64,000 nt of DNA from Paraconiothyrium sp. Pb-2020 (lineage: Eukaryota > Ascomycota > Dothideomycetes > Pleosporales > Didymosphaeriaceae): the NCBI GenBank assembly GCA_022419385.1, contig JAJUBI010000002.1:1116001-1180000 (forward strand), read 5' to 3'. The notes below the pieces were generated by a model. That model was not told where the DNA came from. It saw only the letters and a program-made list of their open reading frames with translations, and did not search any database. Every line of letters begins with the position of its first letter. Positions within the stretch are counted from its first letter, which is position 1. This document shows positions 57,028 through 64,000 of this stretch, one piece after another. The position numbers and the translations under genes are program-made.

Positions 57028-57516
57028 GTTGATAGCGACAGCTGCGCGGGGATGCGGGGCGTTTGAGTATTGCGATCAGCTGTCAGGCAAAGCTTTTGTT
57101 CTCACGCAAAGGGCAGTGTTGCCAGCGAGGAGACTGTGCGCTGACCTCATCCAAGGCAATGATGCACATGGCCTGATGTTTGTTGTGGTGGGTTGTCGTG
57201 GTGGGGAGTTGCGGAGCGCATGTCCGACGTCAGTGCAGGGGGATGCTTTCCAGAAAGCCGCGAACAACGCCAGTGCGCCCAATGCAAAATATGTATATTG
57301 ATGGCATGTACTAATCATTCCTGTACATCAAGCTTGCCACATGGATCCGGGACCCAATTAGGAGTATTACATTCAATATTGTTAACGGCTATTGCGCAGA
57401 CAACCGTGTCACAATTTCCTTACAATGTCTGTGGTCGACTTATCACACTGTGACAACACAAACACAAACGCTACGGTACCACCTGGACACATCGAAAACC
57501 CTATCCTACCAAACCA
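57028..57516. other. Intergenic, IKS1 promoter and regulator 3' flank
   Basis: 489 bp. It contains the upstream region of IKS1 (-) and, on its right side, the 3' flank of the Zn2Cys6 gene (-). Short frames only. Confidence 0.4.
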
Positions 57517-58911
57517 TCATCGCAGGGGAATCAAAATTTCCCCCTTCACCAGACCCTGTCTCCGATATATACTTTCCAAAGCCAACGCACTCATTCCTCC
57601 CAACCCTATCACTCTCCATTCCTCAAAGATTCCTATCGCTGTAGCCCTCTGTTCTTGACTCTTCGCATGCATAGCCACAAGATATAATGGCGTCGCCATC
57701 CGCATAAATGCGCACCCGATCTTGAATCCACCTAAATATTCCGCAATATCCAGCATCTGTTGATAATGATCTGTAAAATCCAGATAACTAGCCATGAGGC
57801 GTGGAGCTAGGATGGAGAACAGCGCACGTGCAGAAGCGAAATACGCGACGCAGAGCGCTGTGTACGCGTCGCGGTACTCGGTGGCCCCCGAAGGGGTGGT
57901 CCAGAAGAGAGATTGCCCTTGCTCTTCGGCCGAGAGTTCGTATTCGAGCCAGAGAGCGTCGACGTCGCCTTTGATCCTCATATACTCTTCCAAATCCATA
58001 AGATCTAGCGTCCGTCCGTCTTCAGCATCCTCTAGCTGCAGATACAACGCTGTCAGCCTTATGATGTGATTAATCAGTCTCTGAAACACAGGTACTCTGT
58101 AGTAAGTCAGAGTCTCGCGTAGAACCTCCTCTGCGCAGATGCTGTTCTTATCTTCCTGGCGAGTAGTGAGGTACACAAATGCCATTTGTACCCTAATGTG
58201 GAAGAACAACTGGCATAGAACACCCATCCAGCACTCTTCCGGTCCGGCAAGTTTGACCAGCTCTGCTGCACCGCTGATATGTTGCCGGTACGCGCTCGCG
58301 GTGGTGGCATTCATCGCCTCGAAAATGCTTAGCAGTACAGACGTGGAAACCGTATGCATGGTAACTTTCTTCTTCATCCTCAAGATGTGGTAATGCTGAT
58401 TTAATGATCGCCCATAGAGCTTAAGCGCATCCTGCATTAAGGGCGGATGTCTCGTCTTTGCGAAGGAGAAGGCCGAGGCTGTAGCTCGTACTGCGAGTTC
58501 AAGCGCGCAGTTGCTCCCATCAGCCGCAAAATCCGGAAGACGGTGTAACCACGTCTGGCGATTCTGTATATCGCCTGCTTCGCCGGTGGTGGTGAAATAT
58601 GCTAAGAAGTTTCCGTAAAAGCTCTCGTTCAGCGCATGTCGTTGGGACATTTGGATCGTCATAGTTGAGATCGTCGAGACCACCTCATCCGGAAGCGCTT
58701 CCCATGTCACTTGTACGATACCTGTTTCCGCTTTCTTTTTCTTCTTTTGTCCGATGATGGTCGAATTGGTCATATCCACAATAATAGGCCCATTGCTAGG
58801 TCCGGGGCAGATGCGGCCGAACTTGATGCACATGAGACAATGCGGAAGTGTTGCATCGCATTTTATGCGCTTTTTGCGGCATATTGCACAAGCGTTAGTT
58901 CTAGAGGGCAT
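57517..58911 (-). CDS. Zn2Cys6 transcription factor
   Basis: A single exon of 464 aa from ATG at 58911. The DNA-binding domain is at the extreme N-terminus with Cys8, Cys11, Cys18, Cys25, Cys28 and Cys35 in the CX2CX6CX6CX2CX6C spacing, and the basic loop RKKRIK. A linker with KKKKK follows at about 57-61. The remaining 390 residues look like the helical fungal-specific regulatory domain (for example GNFLAYFTTTGEA, ALKLYGRSLNQHYHIL, SVLLSIFEAMNATTASAYRQHISGAAELV), a pattern common in regulators of secondary or carbon metabolism. It is intronless. Nothing adjacent identifies its targets: the flanking genes encode a kinase and a sugar-phosphate epimerase. Confidence 0.9.
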   Translation of the reverse strand: MPSRTNACAICRKKRIKCDATLPHCLMCIKFGRICPGPSNGPIIVDMTNSTIIGQKKKKKAETGIVQVTWEALPDEVVSTISTMTIQMSQRHALNESFYGNFLAYFTTTGEAGDIQNRQTWLHRLPDFAADGSNCALELAVRATASAFSFAKTRHPPLMQDALKLYGRSLNQHYHILRMKKKVTMHTVSTSVLLSIFEAMNATTASAYRQHISGAAELVKLAGPEECWMGVLCQLFFHIRVQMAFVYLTTRQEDKNSICAEEVLRETLTYYRVPVFQRLINHIIRLTALYLQLEDAEDGRTLDLMDLEEYMRIKGDVDALWLEYELSAEEQGQSLFWTTPSGATEYRDAYTALCVAYFASARALFSILAPRLMASYLDFTDHYQQMLDIAEYLGGFKIGCAFMRMATPLYLVAMHAKSQEQRATAIGIFEEWRVIGLGGMSALALESIYRRQGLVKGEILIPLR

Positions 58912-59332
58912 CTCTGGAGACGTGTTCGCGAGGTTGAAGAGTCCAAATGACTTTCAGGAGCTAGTTGTGGGGGCGGTATCTGCGTGAGGCTCAAGGGCGA
59001 TTAGTAAGCTAAACCATGTGCTCACTGATACTGCAAAAGTTGCAGGAGCGATCTCAAGTCAATCTGCAAATGTGTGCAAAAATTGAGGTGTTCGATATCT
59101 TGGTGTTTTGTATGCCAAGAACCACTATGAAAGTCATATACCTAATTGCTATCAGAGCAAAAATCGAAGCAAAGTCTTACCTTGCTGGTAATAGGACGAT
59201 CATATGTTAGTCTCTATATTTGCCAGCAAGTTATGATCATAAGCTCATCATGCACTTCCTCCATTCCATATCATACCAGTCTCGAGTCTATTCCTTGCAA
59301 TCTCCTGATCTGTACCAATATCCCACGACCGC
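58912..59332. promoter_or_regulatory. Promoter region of the Zn2Cys6 gene
   Basis: 421 bp upstream of the regulator, also containing the 3' flank of the epimerase gene. AT-rich, with no assignable site. Confidence 0.4.
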
Positions 59333-60452
59333 TCAAAGCAAGCTCTTGATCGTCTGGCCACCCTCGAATACCTCACCCTTTTCCAACTTCTGCCAGCCCT
59401 GAACCGCACCAACTTCGACGCACACCATGTGCTTGTAGTCATCATCGGGAGAGAAGTCGCCCATTGACTTCGCCTTCTCAACCCAAGGATTCCAAACAAC
59501 GGTATCCTGAAGGTTGTCGCGCACGACGTCGAAGCGAGGTTTGCCATCTTCCACGATGGAGGTGGTATTCTGGGGAATGCTGGCGTACTATGCTCATGTA
59601 AGGCTCTGACTTTATATCGCTTGGAGTGATCAACTTACCACTCGGTCGACTTCGCCTGTGATCTTGACAGAGTTGTCAGACTGCTTATGCTCGGTAGCGT
59701 TGAGGACCTTGTCGACGTACGTGACGCCAAGCAGCCCGTTGATTGCGACTTTAGATATGTCCTATGAGAGCTGCATCAGTATGAGGCCCCACTTATGCTT
59801 ATGAAAAGCAACACACCTGGATCTTGAAGTATGTATGCAGCAGGAACTGGAATTCGAAACTCTGCTCGCCCTCATTGCGCACATTGATTATTGTTTGTAA
59901 GCTGTCCTTTGACAGCGTCACACTATATACCAGACCGAAGTCGAGCGGCCATGCCTTGCGTGCGTCTTCAGTGAGACCGGAGCTATACAGACCGAAGTCG
60001 AGCTTTACGGAGTTGGAACCGAGGGCGTCTTCGGCGGAAGACTTGCCGAGGAACTCCCATCGCGATGTCCGTGCGAAGCCGTGCTGTGGCAGGGACGATG
60101 TGGGGTGATCAGACTTGGGAGGGGGACCGAAAACCTTTATTGTCGTCAGTAAACCCAGTGGACCATTTCAGATGCAGGTACTTACCGGGAACACAACGGG
60201 AACACCTCCTCGTACGGCTTTACTGCCATCCAAAGCTGCCTTCTCGCTCAACCACAGGTTCTCCGTCTTGCCGCCATTGCTCTTCCAGCTCGTCACCGTC
60301 GCGCCAAATAGCAGCACCTCTACGCTCTCGCCAGAAGGCAGGGTCGCAATAACCTTGGAGCTTGAGCCGGAGCCTACAATATCAACCTGAGCTTCAGGGC
60401 CTGCGGCATCGGTGGCCTTGAGTGCCGAGGGACGGTTGGTGCGGTCGACCAT
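59333..60452 (-). CDS. Glucose-6-phosphate 1-epimerase (aldose-1-epimerase family)
   Basis: Exons 60452-60186, 60134-59817, 59761-59639 and 59587-59333 give 320 aa. All three introns (51, 55 and 51 nt) are phase 0 with strong donors (GTAAGT, GTGTGT, GTAAGT). The family, represented by yeast YMR099C, interconverts the alpha and beta anomers of hexose-6-phosphates in the cytosol. Visible motifs are VLLFGATVTSWKSNG, ENLWLSEKAALDGSKAVRGGVPVVFPVFG, LPQHGFARTSRWEFLG with the catalytic-type His, FQFLLHTYFKIQDISKV, and DTVVWNPWVEKAKSMGDF, with the conserved acidic end KHMVCVEVGAV. Length fits. It is complete. Confidence 0.93.
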
Positions 60453-61120
60453 CTTGTGGAGTATTTAGGATACCGTGAAGTGCCAGAAGTTGTGGTGGTC
60501 CGAGAATCGAGGTTGGAGTCGGACTGGAGCTAGAACGGAGGCGGGGCAAGTTTACTGCTGGTGAAGGCAGGAGCTGCGCGGCAGTCAAGGAAGGATTAGG
60601 GATTCTAGAAGAAGGGAAGGTGCTATTCTTAGGTGTAAGATGCCAGGGTCCAGCGCTCGCAATTTATATAGACAACAATGAGTTGTGAGAGAGATGTGGC
60701 CGCAGTCTGAGGGAAGGAGGGGTAGTTCGGGAGCTGCCCCACCAAGCCGACGTGCTGCTTCACCTGAAACGATAGCGCCTCAAGGATATGGGCTGTTTTG
60801 CACCTCGCTTGAGCGCGCCCATGCTTTGCCATTGGATCGAGAGCTGCAACTACACGGCCTGCATACACCTGCGATCTATCACCTGCAGCGTGCTCACCAC
60901 ACTCCTCTACCACTGGTGACACGCAAACAGCCTAACACAGGGCACATATACCTACTGCGTTGCTTTTGGCGGGCAGAATTCTTTGTGATGCTAGTCGCTA
61001 TCTACACTAAAGCCAGCCAGTTCCACCGGCTGGATTCCATCAGGTATCATGCATACTCCCGTCATCCCAAAGACCCATTATGTTCCGCGCGTTGGCAATA
61101 CTATCTAACAACACAATGTG
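60453..61120. other. Intergenic, epimerase promoter and RIF1 3' flank
   Basis: 668 bp. The largest plus-strand frame (60685-61173, 162 codons) runs into the end of RIF1 in antisense and has no motif. No repeats or RNA genes recognised. Confidence 0.4.
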
Positions 61121-64000
61121 TTACTGGCTTGGTTCATTCCCTCGTTTCCTGGCATCAAAGACGGCCATCTTGATGTCGAACATCAGATCGTCGACTTCAC
61201 GGTGCTCTTGTCTGTTCAGCGCTAACTGAGGCGCCCCAAACAGTGCATTTTTGATTGTTTTGAGTGTGTCGATAATACTCCGCGGGGTAAGAATGACGCG
61301 CTCCGCGAAGGAACGGCTAGGTGTAGCCACACTGTTGGACGCTAGTTTTGGCTGGCTCTCTCGCATTTGACTAGCGGCAGGTGTTCCGTTTGCTAGTGTA
61401 ACATTTGCATTCTGCTCGACCACCTCGAGTAATGCTTCTGGTGGAGGAGCCGGTCCATTTGCTTGTTGTTGCATATCGACCTCTCCCAACGCAGCAGATG
61501 AGCTACGACCTGGAGACGGAATATCAGAATGTTTGGGCGTAACTTGGACATGACTTAGGCGCATCGCCTTCAATTGTTGAGATGTAGAAGGTGTCCTCTG
61601 TTTAGCTTCGCTCACGTCCTTGTCGATGCTTCGACGTGCTCGTTTGGTCGCTGGAGTGTCTTCCACGACCACGTCCTCGGGTTGATTTTCGACCTGACTG
61701 AGCAATGAAGCTGAGCGGCGGACACTTCGGTTGCGCGTTGTGTCAGGTACAACGAGCGTGTTGCTGATAAGCATTGTAGATGGTGTAGACTTATTCCCTA
61801 AGGCCGTCTCTCCTTGGGGCATTGTGGACACATCGTTGTCTTTGGGCTCTTCGGTCTGAATCTTCCTAGGCCTGCCTGAACTCCTGCCTGAAGATGATTT
61901 GCGCTTCTTCAGATTGGCTGACTGGGGACTGGATGCTGATGGATGGCGCTGCGAACGGCGCAGGTTCCGTACCTGCAAGCTCTCAGAGTCTGCTGCCAGG
62001 CTAGAGAAAGAGTCTTCCACTCGGCTAGTACTAGTCGTGTCCGCGATGGAATGTATACTATCATTTACTGGTAGGTCGACCTCGGTGTCTTCATCTTGTC
62101 CAGGGAATTGTTGGGATGGCGTTTTGATGGCAGCATCCTTCTGTGCTCGTATCTCAGCGTCCAGCTGCGCAGTCAATTGCAGATCCAGAGTTGAGCTAGG
62201 CATATCGGACGCGTCGATCTCAGTCGCATGCTCCTCTTCGATCTGGTCAGGATCCTCGTCGGGGGTCCCTGTCAGGAAAGCGCCCTCATCGATAGTCGTA
62301 CCATCATCGAAAGACATGGACTGTCCTCCATGTCGGCCATCTTCATCCAAGCTGCCAACGAAACACTCCACATCATCTCGAAGTTGGGATCCATGGGCAT
62401 TAGGTCCAGTATCCTTCTCGAACCGTGGCGGTGAAGAGCCTAATTCATCGACAGCGTGGGCAGACTTAACCGTGCGTATAGCGGTAGGTGTAGCCATACT
62501 AGTGCACTCACTCACTACCTCTTGAGAACGGGTGCGCGCTTGTGGAGTTGGCGACGAACCCACAAAGACATCCATCTCCCCCAAAGCGCGCACGTTTTTT
62601 AGAGGAGTCCGCGATGCCTCTATAGGTAGACCGTCAGCACTCATGGCATCGGAATGGAATTCAAGTGGTGAACGCGCAAGCGCGATTTGCTCTGGTCGAG
62701 GTGACATGGAACGCATATCCGCATATGCATTGGAGGAGCGCATCTGTCGTTCGTACACTTCCCGCTGGCGCTCTGTTAGGATTTGAGATTCCTGGTCGTA
62801 CGGATTTGACGGAGAAGACACGATAGGTTCGAACTGCACCTGCGAGTTCTCATGACGAAGCCGTCCTCTAGGTGTGCGTCCGGTAGGGGTCTTCTTAGCA
62901 GTGCTCGGCACCATAGGAGACCGAGATTTGGAACGGGATTTCCGGGATGGTTTCACAATTTTGAAGGGGGTTTCTTTTACAAGAGGTGTTCGCTTTTTGG
63001 GCTCGGGTGCATTGGTGTTGCTGTCCGAATCATGAAACGAAAGCGGAATATCCTAATTACGTGAGCAGTGCCCTGGATGTATGAGGTTTTCCTGATTCAA
63101 CTTACATCGTCGCCGTCCCGTATGTCAAGACCGGGCAAAGATAGTTCAACTGTATTGTGTAATCGACGCAACGCCTTTTGAAGACGCGGCGGGTAGCGCA
63201 AGGTCTTTTCTCTTCCAAATGTCGAATTCCATGTGGAGATTGATGAGTCGACAATCTCACGCCTGCGGCTGACGAAGCCACTGGTAACCAGAGGCTCTAG
63301 GTGTAGGAGTATCTGTCCATTGTTCCGCGGCAATTTATGCATCGCAGCGCAGACCTCTTCCCACAGATGCAACACCTACATACTATCAGAACAGATCTTG
63401 TCAATCCTTCATGATCACTTACCGAGGTATACAGAGTCTTGCTCCATGCTGTTTTCGACTGTAGTCTTTTTTCGGGGTCTTCAATCCAGCAACATATGCT
63501 CTCTTGAGTTTTCCGCAAATAGACTGCGATCAAGGATGGTGGGCACTGTCGCACTGAGGTGGCCAACGCTTCCAGAAAGTTGCCGGCGATAGGCGCATCG
63601 TTCGCGTTGAGTTTTTGGTACGCAGTAGATCCGACAGACACTATTATATCGTATAGGTGATTATAGGGGTCGAAATCAGCGGTTCTTCCCGAGGTAGCCG
63701 ACGACGGCCAAAGGTTTTGGCGACCCTGCTCAACGATCCTACGGGCAATTGATGCGGGGAGGTTGCGGAGTATGACGCTGAGAAATGGCAGACAAATCAC
63801 CTTGAGTTCTGCACCAGTGCGCTTCAGTACACTCTCGGACACTTTTTCGACAACAAGAACCACAGCACCATCACCAGCTTCTCGTCGGGCCGTGTCCACA
63901 AAAGAGCTAAGAAGCTGCTCTCCCGAGGCTTCTTTCGACAGATATGGAAAGCCTTGGGAGAGAATATCGACCACGAGGTCGTACTCTTTACCGAGTTGTC
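61121..64000 (-). CDS. RIF1: Telomere/replication-timing factor RIF1, C-terminal part
   Basis: Partial: the reading frame is open through the right edge (QLGKEYDLVVDILSQGFP). Visible exons are 64000-63423, 63375-63106 and 63052-61121, about 836 aa; introns are 47 and 53 nt, both phase 0 with GTAAGT donors. The upstream part is helical repeat (Rif1 N-terminal HEAT region), ending in the family hallmark WNSTFG near 63,220. The downstream 640 residues are disordered, rich in SP/TP and basic patches (KSRSKSRSP, KKRKSSSGRSSGRPRK), with a more ordered C-terminus (ERVILTPRSIIDTLKTIKNALFG, then EVDDLMFDIKMAVFDARK). RIF1 represses late origins through PP1 and controls telomeres. No canonical RVxF or SILK PP1-docking site appears in the visible part; in yeasts these are N-terminal, hence outside the window. 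Confidence 0.85.

Noticed and set aside
1..64000. tRNA, rRNA, CRISPR array or secondary-metabolite backbone gene
   Set aside because: No cloverleaf B-box pattern (GGTTCGANNCC in a suitable context), rRNA segment, spaced repeats, or PKS/NRPS/terpene cyclase motif was noticed; a covariance-model scan would be needed to exclude small RNAs fully.

Overview
The window is nuclear DNA of a filamentous ascomycete (Pezizomycotina), most likely a dothideomycete. The evidence is short spliceosomal introns (mostly 44-65 nt, GTRNGT donors, CTAAC/CTGAC branch sites, YAG acceptors), dense monocistronic genes on both strands, and typical Pezizomycotina versions of BLM10, PSF3, RIF1, PPC89, GPI18 and RER2. 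The class-level placement is an inference from protein flavour only. Exon models were built by hand from splice motifs; each full model keeps reading frame through every junction, but no transcript data were available.

Layout. 0-2 kb: secreted Ser/Thr-rich, Cys-tailed surface protein (-). 3.5-5 kb: GPI18 mannosyltransferase (-). 5.4-6.2 kb: ribosomal protein eL8 (+). 6.6-8.1 kb: ornithine cyclodeaminase-like (+). 8.5-14.5 kb: BLM10 proteasome activator (-), divergent from PSF3 of the GINS complex (15.5-16.2 kb, +). 17.1-18.9 kb: unknown coiled protein with three Cys-Pro motifs (-). 19.4-20.6 kb: RER2 cis-prenyltransferase (+). 21.3-22.3 kb: 2EXR/F-box-like protein (+). 22.6-24 kb: GT25 glycosyltransferase (+). 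24-27.4 kb: a divergent pair, dihydroxyphthalate-decarboxylase-like enzyme (-) and MFS transporter (+). 28.1-31 kb: membrane-anchored serine carboxypeptidase (+). 32.9-34.8 kb: basic-tailed unknown (-). 36.2-38.4 kb: SET-domain methyltransferase-like protein (+). 39.1-41.1 kb: polytopic membrane protein (-). 41.2-42 kb: candidate unrecognised gene (+). 42.9-44 kb: Pho80/PCL-type cyclin (-). 44-50 kb: a 6-kb stretch with no convincing gene. 50-53.6 kb: spindle-pole-body coiled coil of the PPC89/Cep57 type (-). 54.8-57 kb: IKS1 kinase (-). 57.5-58.9 kb: Zn2Cys6 regulator (-). 59.3-60.5 kb: glucose-6-phosphate 1-epimerase (-). 61.1-64 kb: RIF1, cut by the right edge (-).

Most of these are unlinked housekeeping functions: secretory glycosylation (GPI18, RER2, GT25), replication and chromosome biology (PSF3, RIF1, PPC89, cyclin), translation and proteostasis (eL8, BLM10). 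The only local grouping that looks functional is the decarboxylase/MFS divergent pair. I saw no rRNA, tRNA, CRISPR, intact transposon or secondary-metabolite backbone gene. The best candidates for something undescribed are the carboxypeptidase with a cytosolic tail and an intron placed inside its membrane segment, the Cys-Pro motif protein, the 41.2-42 kb candidate gene, and the anomalous 44-50 kb block.
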